Source of the DNA: Pristionchus mayeri
Lineage: Eukaryota > Nematoda > Chromadorea > Rhabditida > Neodiplogasteridae
NCBI GenBank assembly: GCA_036245805.1
Contig: BTRK01000003.1
Coordinates: 25,554,685 to 25,618,684 of the forward strand
Reading direction: 5' to 3'
DNA: 64,000 nt
The translations under genes were made by a program, and so were the position numbers. The notes beneath the pieces were generated by a model, which was not told the DNA's origin, did not search any database, and saw only the letters and a program-made list of their open reading frames with translations. Of the stretch, positions 1 through 12,900 are shown piece after piece (positions within the stretch are counted from its first letter, which is position 1; the number at the start of each line of letters is the position of its first letter).

Positions 1-812
1 TTCCTCAGACTCTGTCTCGACCCGAACGCATGTATAGAAAATGAGAAGCAGATGAAGTTGAACAAAACTTTATCGCAATAAACAATTACAAAACAACGGC
101 GTAGAAAGGGCAGCCTTGGCTGCTGCTATCGACGGAGAACCTTCGAAGAAATCGCCGTCGACGAGAAGAGAGGCTGAAAACAGCGGGATTTTACTCTAAT
201 CGTTGAACTAATGCGTGACGAAACCAAGTAAATCGATTGAAAAACAGTTCAAATGATCGGCGTACCTTGACCAGCGTCCCGGGAGAAGCTGAAGAGATTT
301 GAACAGCTGAAAAGGATGATTACTTCACGAAAATGAAAACATGCAATGGGCGTAAAAGAACGAAACAGTCGATTTTCCGGCCAGGGTAGTTCACAAACGT
401 TTGGCAGGTGGTCGGACAACAATTTGGAAAGCGAAAATAGAAGTTATAACGCGAGAAATCAATAAATTGGAGGCATCACGATGCCAAGAACGGCATGAAA
501 ATTACGGTAGCCGCATTTCCGCGTAATATTTTCCAGTGTAAATACGAACTGACTTTTTGCTATTTGATGGCTTCATCCTGTCCCGGACATTTGCACTAAT
601 GCCGCTCTAACTTTTGTTTAAGTAAATATTTTTGAAAACAATTGGTCAGAACCTAATGAATTGACCCAAAGAACACATAGAACAATTTTCAAGTCATGAA
701 ATTCAGCCTGAACCTCACACTGTAAATGTTATAAGGAATTATAATAACTTATAATAACTTATCAGAAACGGTTCACAATGTGTTCAATTGACTGTACTGT
801 ACGAAATTGCAG
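1..812. other. AT-rich intronic sequence, no gene seen
   Basis: About 800 bases with no convincing exon, RNA gene or repeat family. It ends at the splice acceptor (ttgcag) of the first recognised kinesin-like exon at 813, so it is most likely part of an upstream intron of that gene. The motor-domain exons expected upstream are not in the window. Confidence 0.4.
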
Positions 813-3800
813 ACCCTCTCTCGTACTCTGAAGGGGTTGAGTGACAGACTGAAGAGACTCGAGGCTGAACCACCCATGAAAGTGAGTGAGATGGAGAGGG
901 ATATTCGCACCTCTCTGGAAAACCGTTATGCACGTGTACAGTAGCGCCAATAAGTTTGTAGACGATTTGTAATTTTGTTATAACTTTTTCTACAGTTGAT
1001 TTAGTAATTTGGTTGTTGTGGCACTTTATACCAAATCCATCGAGGAATATGATGCGAGTATTGCGTCATCACTTGCACCATCACCGATTGCGTAGTGATG
1101 ACGCAATCGAAGAACACTTTTTCAAACAGCCATTATTCTTACATAGATTTTTTTCTACTAGCCAAACTTTCTGAGGTAGACCTCGGGACATGCCCGAGGT
1201 CTACCCAGAGTAAAATTTTGAAGTTCCTGCGCGGTGGCACATTGGCTGCAGCCTTGCTGCAAAAACAGGGTCCGAAATTCAGATCTCGGCTCCTAGCCAA
1301 GCTAGACACTGGTTTAAGGCATGAAAATGATCGCCATCATGAGTTCAGGTGATCCTGAGAATATGAAAACAATATATCAAAATTTGCCCTCAGGGCATGA
1401 AAAAATCACTTTTTTGCATTACCATATTTTGGACATTCGTAACTATGTGGGAAATGTAATTAAAAATCTGGTTTTTGCATAGGAATGTTCAAAATGTATT
1501 GAAGATCTTATTCCCAACTTTTTAGAGCGATTGGATACCTTTCCTGCCCGCGGCGTTCGTTTTTTCGGAGGTATACTAGGGCCGGGAAACACGTTGTTTA
1601 CGCCTGTACTCTCTCGCTCATAGGGGTAAACAGGGTGTTTCTCGACACCAGTATACCTCCGAAAAAACGAACGCCGCGGGCAGGAAAGGTATCCAATCGC
1701 TCTAAAAAGTTGGATATCAGATCTTCAATACATTTTGAACATTCCTATGCAAAACCCACATTTTTACCTACATTTCCCACATAGTTATCAATGTCCAAAA
1801 AATGGTCGTGCAAAAAAGTGATTTTTTCATGCCCTGAGGGCAAATTTTGATATATTGTTTTCATATTCTCAGGATCACCTGAACTCATGATGGCGATCAT
1901 TTTGATGCCTTAAACCAGTCTCTAGCTTTTCTAGGAGCCGAGATCTGAATTTCGGACCCTGTTTTTGCAGCAAGGCTGCAGCCAATGTGCCACCGCGCAG
2001 GAACTTCAAAATTTTACTCTGGGTAGACCTCGGGCATGTCCCGAGGTCTACCTCAGAAAGTTTGGCTAGTAGAAAAAAATCTATGTAAGAATAATGGCTG
2101 TTTGAAAAAGTGTTCTTCGATTGCGTCATCACTACGCAATCGGTGATGGTGCAAGTGATGACGCAATACTCGCATCATATTCCTCGATGGATTTGGTATA
2201 AAGTGCCACAACAACCAAATTACTAAATCAACTGTATGAAAAGTTATAACAAAATTACAAATCGTCTACAAACTTATTGGCGCTACTGTATATTGGAGTA
2301 TAAAAATATGGGGGGGTGACAACTGCACAACCGACATTTGCACAACAATTCACTATTAATTTGCGATTGGACGTAGCGACTTCGGAGTTGCTTCATTGTA
2401 ACCAGTATGTGCTGCCCTACATTTGCATGTGCAAATCTTGTTACCAGGCGAACTTGAGTTTCACTCCATATCTATGTATGGGGGTTCATGGTCCAAAATT
2501 GAGAATTTGAGTGGAAAATCATGGTTAGATAAATCCCAAATACAGTGACAAATCGATACCCGTGTTACTGGGTTAGAGTAGTTAATGGGGCTCGTGAATG
2601 ACGATTAGTAGTCACGGTATTTGGGGTTTATCTAACCATGATTTTTCACTCAAATTCTCACTTTTGGACCATGAATCCCGGACCAAATACATAGATATGG
2701 AGTGAAACTCAAGTTCGCCTGGTAACAAGATTTGCATATACAAATTTAGCGCAGCACATACTGGTTACAATGAAGCAACTCCGAAGTCGCTACGTCCAAT
2801 CGCAAATTAATGGTGAATTGTTGTGCAAATGTCGGTTGTGCAGTTGTCACCCCCCCCCCCCCCCCCCAAAAATATTGCTCCGCCCAAATTTCTGCCCGCC
2901 TCGTGTCTCATTAGACAGTTCTTATTCTCGGAATGTTTTAATATTGCTATATCAGGATTCTCACGAGAGAATTAGTACAAACTTGGTACAATCCATTTTA
3001 GGTTTTTGGCAGTTCTTAGGGTAATATCTTTTGCTGAATCGGATTCCTGGTCGTGTGACAGCCTAGTTCCATCCGCAGTTTCGAAAGACTCTTTGAATTA
3101 TCTGAAGTTAATTTCAAAATGCTTTAATCGAGGTAAAATTTGGCCGGTTGGCATCAATTATGACCTAATTTGAATATCCCCGCCAAATTTCAGGTAGATC
3201 AAACCAGTCGTTCTGAACAGTTTTTGTGCTCTAACTTTTTTACTTCGAAACTGTAACAAACCAAACTTTTGCATCTTTTAGAGCTTTTAATTATGCGTTG
3301 ACTTGATTTTTTGTGGATTTTTCACACATGACTTTCATGTTTCCCATTCCAAAAACTTCGAAAAAAACCCATTGCATTTAAGCAAAACCCGCGCTTTTTC
3401 GCAGTTTTTGGGATGGGAAACATGAAAGTCATATGGGACAAATCCACAAAAAATCATGTCGACGCAAAATTAAAAGCTCTAAAACATGTAAAAGTTTGGT
3501 TTGTTGCAGTTTCGAACTAAAAAAGTTAGAGCACAAAAACTGCTCAGAACGACTGGTTTGATTTACCTGAAATTTGGCGGGGATATTCAAATTAGGTCAT
3601 AATTGATGCCTACCGGCCAAATTTTACCTCGATTAAAGCATTTTGAAGTTAGCTTCAGATGCTTCAAAGAGTCTTTCGAAACTTTGCAGCAACCTGCTGC
3701 AGTCGCGGATGGAATTAGGCTGCCGCACGACCAGGAATCCGATTCAGCAAAAGATATTACCCTAAGAACTGCCGAAAAGCTAAAATGGATTGTACCACGA

Positions 3801-4787
3801 TTCAGGCGTTTTGTTCTAATTCTCTCGTGAGAAGCCTGATATTACTTCAGCGTCGAACAACAGATGATGGAGAGGAAGATGACGAGTCGGAGAAGACGAG
3901 ACTCATGGAGGAGAAGAGATACTGCGAGGAGGAGATCGAGAAAATGTACCCCTCCCCTTCCCACCTGCTCCTCCATCTCCCCTTCCCACTGAGTGGTATT
4001 CTCATCTTTGTAGCAACGCGGCGATTCAGTCGATGCAGTCGAATACTTCTACAGTGAATCTGTCGTCGATGGTTGAGTCTCGGTAGGTCATCATCTCTCC
4101 TTCACTCCTTCCCCCCTCACTCGCATTGTCAGATGGAACACCGTGTGCACTGTGCCTGCAGCCAAACTGGCGCTGAAGCATCTCTTCGAAGAGGTCAGTT
4201 CCCTGCCTCTCCCTCTCAATCACTCTTTCCTCTTCCTCAAATGTTCAAATGAGGAAAAGAGGAACTCATTTATTTTGTAGTACTCGCTTCTCGTTCCACT
4301 CATTGAAGATCTAATTCTCTCCGGACTTATTTTGTTCAAAATGTCGTCGTTTAAAGTGTTGTCTTTAGGCGGCTTCTCTGTTGAGAACATCGATTGATGA
4401 TAAGAAAGTAAGAGAGAACGAAGAAACGAAATGGGAGAAGAAGGTGGAGAAGCTGAAGGGAGATGTGAAGGAGAGAGAAAGACGGATTGATGAGGTGAGG
4501 AGGAGAGGGGAGGGGAGGGGAGAAGAAGGTGATGATGATTGCAGATGGAGAAACTGAAGGAGAAATATCTGACTAATCTGAGGAATGAGAAGGTTGAGAT
4601 CGAGAAGAGAGTGAGTGGAGAAGAGGAGGAAGGAAGCAGGAAGGAACTCGTTGCAGAGGGGATCACTACTGCAGATGATACTCGAATCGGAGAGAGTATA
4701 CATCACACAGGAACACATGGATCAACTCAAGGAGATGCAGGATGCTATCCAGGGAATGGGCACTGCCAATCTGGCCAAGAAGAGAAC

Positions 4788-4834
<47 letters not shown>

Positions 4835-6219
4835 GGAGAGGGGAAGGATGCTGTAGACTCGTCGGACGACTCGAGTGACGAAGACTCCTTCTGAAGAGGA
4901 ATTGATCGATGGACCGAGGGAGACGAAGAGAATTGCACGATTCGCTGATGTGAGTGGGGGAGGGGGAGGGAAGGGGGGAGGATCGAAGAGGAGAGGGAAG
5001 AGGAGGGATGCTGATGATTCTCTCTCCTTGTAGGTGCGCAACACGATGGAGGCAGTGAAGATAGGAGAGGAGGAGATGGACACGACGACGACTGACGTCA
5101 ATGATAGAACATTCAGTCTGGAGGAGCAGAAGGTGTCCAAGAGGAAGACGAGGAGTGATAACAAGGTGAGAGGAGGAGGAGGGAGAGAGAGAAGAGACAA
5201 TCTCAGATGGAGACTGAGGAACAACCCAAGAAAATGACAAGGCAGACGAGTCGACGAATGCTGTGGGTAGTCTGCATTTACTCAATGGATATCTATGGAA
5301 AGGCACATTTTTAGAATGCGAAAAAATGGAAATGGTAATAGACGAAGGGTTGTAAATGAAAATTATCGATTGCAAAGTTATGGAAAAAAATTCCTTCCAT
5401 ATATTCACGACATGATTTTTCACGACACTCCGTCCAGAGCGATGGTTCCTATGGATATCTAAATGAAAATAGAAAGTGTGAAACGTTGCAGCCATTTATG
5501 AATTTTTTTTGTCCCAGCTCCCGTGACGATTGTATCTGTGATTCCGTAATGCAATTGTGACTTATCCATTCCTACCGTAGTTTAAGGCCTCATTTTAAAT
5601 TTGTACAGTGATTCTGGGACTTGCCTCGCACTGTGGAAATAACGGTTGTTTTATTCTACAGGGGGTCATGTTTTTTGGTGGTCGGTGAATATGATGAGAT
5701 GTTAAATGTGACTGGAGTTGTGGCCTCCTCCATTCCCTCTATCCCCTCTATCCCTCTCTCGCTTGCAGCCCCGAGCATCTGCGTCCCTCGCCGATCAAGA
5801 TGGAGCAGACCTCTAGAAGAGATTCGATGTACCTCGGACAGGCGACCCACGATGGAGAGAATGAGGACGGAGCTGCGAATCAAACCTTCCTTGTGGTCGA
5901 AGAGAAAGAGGAGAAGGAGAATGCGAGGTGAGTGAGAGGAGATTGAAGGGAGTGAGGAAGGAGTGATTGATTGAAGATCAATTCTTGATTGCAGTGGAAA
6001 GAAGAAGCAGAAGGGAACAACGAGAGCCAAGGGTGAGTATTTTGGACGGGTATGGTGAAGGAAATGATTATGGTGGGTCGGACGGGAGGGGCGGGGGAAG
6101 GGGGGGGGGGTAGTGGTATTGACGGATTCTCTGCAGATGGATCCCCTGAAGATCTGCACGATCTCTTGGATGGAGGAATGCGCAATCCGACGACATCGGG
6201 ATTAGGAGAGATCGAGTGA
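813..6219 (+). CDS. Kinesin-4-like (chromokinesin) C-terminal half, partial gene
   Basis: Only the 3' part is present; no motor domain (Walker A, SSRSH or LAGSE blocks) is seen. The first exon, 813-933, encodes a coiled coil (RLKRLEAE, EMERDIRTSLENRYA). The next starts near 3864 (EEDDESEKTRLMEEKRYCEE) and splices to NAAIQSMQSNTSTVNLSSMV, then WNTVCTVPAAKLALKHLFEE. That tryptophan plus A..ALK.LF block resembles the conserved mid-tail segment of KIF4/klp-19. Further coiled-coil exons lie at about 4380-5170 (MEKLKEKYLTNLRNEKVEIE, QLKEMQDAIQGMG). A basic/acidic tail runs from about 5768 to the TGA at 6217-6219. Chromokinesins bind chromosomes and spindle microtubules in mitosis. The 934-3863 intron is almost wholly foldback elements. 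Coiled-coil similarity is weak evidence, so another kinesin or coiled-coil protein remains possible. Splice phases join cleanly at the exons checked. Confidence 0.5.
939..2288. mobile_element. Tc1-like foldback element (long palindrome) with TA duplication
   Basis: The left arm starts CAGTAGCGCCAATAAGTTTG and the right arm ends with its reverse complement, ending in ACTG; TA dinucleotides flank both ends (937-938, 2289-2290). The arms are nearly identical inverted copies of about 670 bp with a short centre near 1610. As a result the same short peptide frame appears at 1095-1352 (+) and 1875-2132 (-); this is mirror symmetry, not a gene pair. No transposase is visible. The CAGT start and TA target fit a non-autonomous Tc1/mariner element. 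It begins five bases after the donor of the kinesin exon ending at 933. Confidence 0.75.
2310..2867. mobile_element. Poly(G)-capped foldback element, copy 1
   Basis: This is an inverted repeat starting with 7 G and TGACAAC and ending GTTGTCA followed by 18 C. An identical 8-base AAAAATAT lies on both sides (2302-2309 and 2868-2875) and looks like a target-site duplication. The arms share CATTGTAACCAGTATG and CTTGTTACCAGGCGA blocks with the related element at 41468-41852. There is no coding capacity. It sits inside the kinesin intron, 20 bases after the previous foldback. Confidence 0.75.
2951..3840. mobile_element. Third foldback element in the kinesin intron
   Basis: The left arm begins ATCAGGATTCTCACGAGAG and the right arm ends CTCTCGTGAGAAGCCTGAT. 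The arms stay paired inward through AGCTTTT/AAAAGCT-like blocks to a centre near 3390, where CATGAAAGTCAT-type sequence is mirrored. Arms are about 440 bp and diverged by a few percent. No transposase is seen. It lies between the poly(G) foldback and the exon at 3864. Ends and target duplication are less clear than for its neighbours. Confidence 0.65.
4793..4830. repeat. (GA)n microsatellite in a kinesin-like intron
   Basis: An uninterrupted GA run starts at the intron donor (ACG|gtgagagagaga). Long apparent reading frames crossing here on either strand are products of the dinucleotide repeat. Confidence 0.9.
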
Positions 6220-6605
6220 TGGGAGAGAGATGTTCACACACCACACCAATCCCGTTCATTCAATACGGTTATATATTTGTGGTTCAGCCGGTATATGTTA
6301 GTAGGCGCTCATTATTCTTAATATACACAATGCAATTTCCTAATTAGTTAATTTTATTCGCCTTATTTATGTTATCTGTGTAATTCGATGCATGCTATGG
6401 AGACAATAACGACAGTTTGTCAAGACCAAATCGATCCATTTGCTCTGTAAATTGAAAGGCATAAAGCTTTAAAATGCTCAACAATCAAATTATACAGTTG
6501 AAATTGTGTTCTGATTTGTCGCTTATCAATCACCAATACATAAATTACTCGAAGTTTGAGCAATTTCCATTCTCAGAATCATAAGATAATTGTGAGGATG
6601 AGAGA
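6220..6605. other. Intergenic spacer between kinesin-like gene and polq
   Basis: 386 bases from the kinesin-like stop to the proposed polq ATG. It is AT-rich and should hold the kinesin-like 3' UTR and the polq promoter. No RNA gene or clear motif is seen. Confidence 0.5.
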
Positions 6606-9600
6606 ATGAGTAACCCATTCCCTAATTGGATTCCCATCGAAGTGGTAGATGGATATCGAGAGAAGGTTGGGTCTGAACTAGGCTTGGCTTGTCAAGATTG
6701 AAACCGATTTCAAGATTGAATCGGCGCAAAATGATCTTGGCAAGCAATGATTTGATGCAAATAAATTTCAAGATCTTGAAAATATCCAAGATCTTGAACA
6801 ATATTCAAGATCTTGCGTAGAAATCTATTATTATTCCAACGAAGCATATTTGAATTCCCTTCACAACAACGAGACAAATCAATTTTGCGTCTATTTCAAG
6901 ATCTTGAAATTAATTTCAAGATCTTGGAATTGATCCATTGATCTTGGCAAGATGAGATATTTGAGTTTCAACATTTCAAGATCTTGTAATCTTGATTGAC
7001 AAGCCAACCCTAGTCTGAACAATCACATCTTCGATTACATGTTATTGGCAGGGTGTGAATCATTTGTTTGACTGGCAGAGGGACGTAATCGATCGAGCAC
7101 TCTGCGATGGCCTAATCAGCGGAGAGGGTACGGTACCATGGGGGGAATCAATCAATTGGCAATGCAGGAATTCCGGTGCAAGAGAAGAATGTGGTGTACA
7201 CAGCCCCTACGAGTGCAGGGAAGTCTCTCGTGGCTGAACTACTAGCCATCGCTGCATTGCTGGTTATCGATTACCTCCCTCACTACAGTACTCCCACTAT
7301 TGCAGAGGGGTCGACGGGTACTCTTCGTCCTACCGTATATATCTGTAGCAAGGGAGAAATACACCCATCTGCAAGTGAGGGGGATACTGTAGTTGTGGGA
7401 AGGATGATTGATTGGAGGGACTTCTTCGTCGTGTGGATCTCTCCGTGGCGGCCTTCTTCGGTCCCCAGTCCTCACCTCCTTCAGGTATCAACCCCCATCA
7501 TGCAGTCGATTAGATATATGCTCTTGATGGAGAACTACATTTCAACAATCCAGTCTCCTCTTTGGGGCTTGAATAGTATTGCTCCTCTTTCCCCTTTATG
7601 CGAACACAATGAACCGTTCCTGTCTGTTCTTTGATGTAATTGGCAATGACAATGACAATTATTCTGTTATTGGGGGTATTTGAGTACTTGCAGGACTGTG
7701 GAATGCAGCAGTGTGCACTATGGAGAAGGCGAATTCCCTCGTGAACACCTACATACAGGAGAAGGACACGGACCGATTGGGCATGTGTGCAGAGAGGACG
7801 CCGTCGACTCACCCTCTCCCCTTTCAGGACTGGTAGTCGTGGATGAACTGCACATGGTCACTGATTCCTCACGAGGAGCCACTCTCGATTCATTGGTAGC
7901 TAAGGTGATCTTTGATCTCTCTCGAGGTAGATGATGTGTCATCTCAGTTGTCTTACTCTATCTCTCGCAATGGATCATCCACTCGATTGGTGGGAATGAG
8001 TGCGACTCTCGTTGATGCCAAGAGAGTCGCCAAGTGGATGAATGCTGAGTAAGAAGGAGAGAGGGAGAGAGGGGGAGAGGGGGAGAGGGAGAGGGAGATT
8101 GCAGGCTCATGAGTGCTGGGAGTAGACCGATCGAGTTGGACGAGAGTATCATGGTGGGAGGAGTGAGGAGAGGAGTGAATGATGAGAGGGAACGGTCAGA
8201 TCGATAGAATCATTCCCTTGATCAATCCACTTTCTCTCCAGGGATCAACTTGCACTCGAGCACACTTCGTATCCAGATGACACTGACAAAGTGGCCGGGT
8301 ATCCATTCTTCCCATTCTCTCCTTATTCCATTCAATGAATTCAGTCTGTCAATCAGCTCTTTCTCTAATCGAGAACAAGTGCTCCTCTTCTGTTCGAGTA
8401 AGGCAGAAGTGGAGAAGACAGCCACCCTGATTGCCAAGACCATCGATGCACTCGTCAAGGTGAGGAGAGAGGGGAGAGGGAGGGGGGGGATGGCACGTGC
8501 TGCAGAGTGGATCAGTTGTCCGTAGTCTGCTTGATCTTCGATCTCTGCTTCGTCTGAAGATGGAGATGGAGAAGAGGGCGAGACATCTGGATGCTCTTCT
8601 CCTCAAGACTCTCCCCAGAGGAGTCGCATTCCATCATGCAGGTACTATCCATCCCTCTGGAAATGGGAAGAAGTGCAACAAGTTAGAGTGGATAGATGAT
8701 GTATATCAGACAGATATCACGAGTCAAGGGAGGAAAAAAGACCCCCGTCGGGAAACATTTGCAAAAAGGTTGCACCATCTAGACCATATGACACATCTTT
8801 ACTTCGCGGGACCAGCCCATAATAATAGAACAGCTAAAGAGGTCACACAGCGTTTAAAATGATCGGAAAAATATTTCACGCAACTTTTATGTTCACACCA
8901 AAAAATTGTGTTACTGCAAATACAAATATGTTTTCGTGATGTATGATTTTAAAGAATTTAATTGCTTATTTCCGAGTAAGCCGTCACGCATGCAAGAAAA
9001 AATATGGAGATTGTGGTTTTTTGCTATTTCGCTATAAAGATAGCAAAATGCGATCTTTGATTTCATAAAAAATGTAACCTCTATCTTATCTAGATAATGC
9101 TAACTTTTTTTTGCAATTTTTTCGGTACGTCCATTGACTGGTGATATGTGTGTTAAAGTAGCCAGATCCCTCTCGTTGTTGATCTCCCCCTCCTTCCTTT
9201 TCGCATCCTTGTCGCTTATCCAATTCATTAGTGAGAGGAAGGGGACAATTGACACTTTGAGAGGGGGGAGGGGAGGGGGAGGGGAGATGAAGGGAGACCA
9301 CCCGAAAGAGAAGCAGACCTCGAAACTGGAGATGACATGGCTGGTCATTAAACTCAAGTGGATCTATTCTTTGATCTACCTCAATTTCCTTCCCACATTC
9401 CAAATCTCCTAAACGAACGGTCTAATTGTGTTGTATAACACGGATGAATAACTGAACAGGTGTATGAATGGCGTAACCCATTGTGCTCGTGCTCTCCCAC
9501 AAATTCCCTCCCCTCTATTCCTCTCTGGAGGGTGGCACTAAGAAATAAGAAAGACAGACTTATCGAGATCGGTTAAAGAGATGGAATGGGCGTATTACGG

Positions 9601-12600
9601 TAGTGAGTGTACGGTAGTATGATAGTCTCATCGTAGGTCTAACTTCCGAAGAGAGGGAATGCATCGAAGCTGGATTCTCCTCTGGCGCAGTCCGAATTCT
9701 CGTAGCTACCAGCACTCTCTCCTCTGGTAAGGAGACTACGGTAGAGAGAAGGGATTACCGTAAAAGAAGGGATTATAGTAAATAGAGATATTGATTGAAT
9801 GGATTAAGGAGTGAATCTGCCTGCTCGCGTGGTCATAATTCGTGCTCAAACGAGAGGACCAGCAGCACTCACTCCTACGACATACAGACAAATGGCAGGA
9901 AGGGCTGGAAGATTGGGACAGAGTGAGAGAGGTGAGGAGGACTGGAGAGAAGGGGGGAGGGGGATAAGGGGAATGGGTTGAGGTGATCCCTCCCTCGCTT
10001 TTATAATCTTGCGATGTATAAATTGCCCCAAATGAATAGTGAACGTCTTGAAGACAAATGGTTTATCATTCTGGCGAGTGAATGAATCGATAGAAGAAAA
10101 AAGGAGAAAGGGGAGAGATGGGGAATGGAAGGGGAATGGAAAGGGAATGGAATCAGAGTAAAGAGGGAGATATGCAGAGGGGCTTCTATTGGTACATTGC
10201 CATTTGTTCGAATCGATCAGTTCCTCGAAGTTGAATTCAATAAATTAGTGTGAGGTATTCGAAGGGAGGAGTTTAATGGTTATGCAAATGAAGGTGGACT
10301 AGGATTGGTGATAGTAAGATCCATTTTCAATCTTATACGGGAGGAAAGGAACTCCCAGTCCATTCCCTCCCATTTGTGATGTCACCGAGGAAGGCATCTG
10401 AGTGGAAGGGGGCGGAGCCTGAATGGAGTGATCTCAGTAATCTATAAGATTAGTGTACTTGATGGGAGGTCGAGTGATTGTGATGTGAGTGTTGTCCCTC
10501 ATCTGATTCTGAGTCGGAAGCCTTCTCGACACTCTCCAGATGGGCTGCAGCTTCCATCGACTTCTTGTGCATTCCTGAATGATGTGGATGAGCGTCGAGA
10601 TCCAATGGATCCTCCCCTTTATCTTCCACCACTTCTCCCTATCTATCAATTCGCCCCTTCCTTCCACTCTTTCCATTCATCCAATTTGTCTAACAAGTCA
10701 TGAGCTTGCACAGAGAGGGAGAGGGAGAGTACACGAGTAACAGTAGAGGAGGAGGATCTCCTTTCCCTCTCCTCTCCTTCCCTTCCATCCCAATTCCCTC
10801 ATCTTCAACTTGATATCTCTCTGTGCCCTGGAGGCCTCGATTAACTCGTGTATTTTCCCACTCAATTGAGACAATCGAGAGAGAAAGAGAGAGAGAGAGG
10901 AGGAGGTTGGTAGGTGTCACAATGAGGGAAGCAACTTAGATCGAGGACAGACTATTGTCGATGGTCGATTGGTCGTTATAATTGGTATGCGCACTCGAAT
11001 GGACAGTTTGCCCATATCAAGTACTTAGTGTATAAAACGTTACCTTTTTTTATATTTTTTTCTAAGTATTAGTGAAAATATTAGTGATATATTTGATCTC
11101 TTATTATTGGCAGGTATGGGAGGACCCGTCCCATCTGTCTCCTCTTCTCTAATTCGTCCATATTGCATCTCACTCGAGATGACTTCTCATTGTTTAGTTG
11201 AACTATTAGTAGGTTACGTAACTGGGGAAGAGACGAGAAGAGATACGGTAATTAGAAGGAATGGGGGAATGCGAGGACAGCGAGATAGAGAGGGAGAGGG
11301 AGAGAAGGAAAGGAATACTGTAATTAGACAGATCTCTCCCATGGGAAGGAAGGTGGCACCAATTAATTAGATCGGGAGTTCTCTGCTTATTGTGAGGGAA
11401 TTGATGGATGATTGGATGAGAACACTCAGAGGAAAATGAGAGTGGAGATAGATAGGATGCCAATTCGAATGATGCTGCCAGTGCATTTGTCCCCTCAACT
11501 CAATCGATTGGTCATCCTGTCGTTATTCTCTTCGTCACTCCTTATGATTATATACGAAAGGAGTGAAGAAGTGAAGAGGCGGTTGGAAATGAGGCCAATC
11601 ACTGATCGAGAGTTGGTCAGAGGAAGAGGAGGAGGGGAGGGGTGAGACAGGGAGGGAGAGAAGAGAGAGGGGTACGGTAAGGAGGATGGAGCGTGTCCTT
11701 CTCTCACCTAATAGCCATGGGGCAGCACTCCCTGTGACGTCGTCGTTCTCTGATGCCTTTGTAATAGTCTCGGGCAGGGGGAGGGAGTGCCGCACCTGAA
11801 AATACAGGAAATCTCTCTTTCTCCCTCTCTCTCCCTCTCACTCACCATCGCTCCGTACAATCCATATTCAGCCATGATAGTGCTCTTGCCCCACGTCTTC
11901 TCCGTCTTTCTCCACTTGGCACGACGGTTTTGGAACCAGACCTGGATTAGGATGCTGATTGTAGAGTGGTTGGCATGGGCTGCAGTTGTACCTGTATCCT
12001 ATCTTCAGCCAGTTCAGTCTTCTTCGATATGATCTCTCTCGCGTAGACATCGGGATAGTGAGCATCCTGGAAGGAGAATGGGGGTGGAGAAGGGAGGGAG
12101 GGGGGGGGGGAGGGGGATTACCTGGAAGGCTTTCTCCAATTCATCGATCTGGAACTGAGTGAAGATGGTTCGATGTCGTCTCTTCTTCCTCTTTCCCTTC
12201 CCTTCTCCATTCGAAGTTCGAGACTCGCGATTGCCTGCACGCATTTCTCGTGGTTGAGATTGATAGAGTATTCATAGAGGTTACCCTGTGGGAGAGAGGG
12301 AATATTCCTTCCGGTAGACGAACTTCCCGATGGATTGACTGAGGCGATGAGGAGGGAATCATCCAGTCCGCCACGAGAATCCATCCCATACGCTTAAGTA
12401 CTAATATGAACTTGTTTTTATATTTTTTATATGCGCTCTCTATTCTTCCAATTTCTTTGTGTCACTGGGATGGAAAGACGATTGACAAAAGATTCATCGG
12501 CACTTCTTCGATATTTGGCCCACACCCTCCCCTTCCTCCCCTACCCCACTCATTTCTAGGTATCTCTCAATGATTTTCGGTCTCAAAACCACTCTGCGAT

Positions 12601-12845
12601 GGAGTGGGAATGAGAAATAATAGGGGTGGGCCAAATATCGAAGAAGTGCCGATTCATCATTGATTACGCCCAATATCGGCTGTTTTCCTTAAGGCCAGTC
12701 AATTCCGATGGGAGTAATCATAGTCGGGACTCTTCCCGACTATGAAGCACGACGATTTACTATTTCACGGACTTATAACAGTCTTTTAAATACGTACTAC
12801 TCTCTTTATTTTTCTTATGACCATATTGCTCATACGAGAAGTTTG

Positions 12846-12900
<55 letters not shown>

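Noticed and set aside
1095..2132. Two near-identical 85-residue frames on opposite strands
   Set aside because: They are mirror images in the arms of the foldback at 939-2288, with no domain similarity. Palindromy explains the duplicate frames.
4220..5495. Long minus-strand frames rich in Ser and Leu
   Set aside because: They run through GA/CT repeats and oppose the kinesin-like exons. They have no conserved motifs.
8497..8862. Helicase exon reading on through to 8862
   Set aside because: The helicase sequence stops at HHAG, where a donor occurs at 8643. The continuation has no similarity, and LTSEER at 9637 is the correct next exon.
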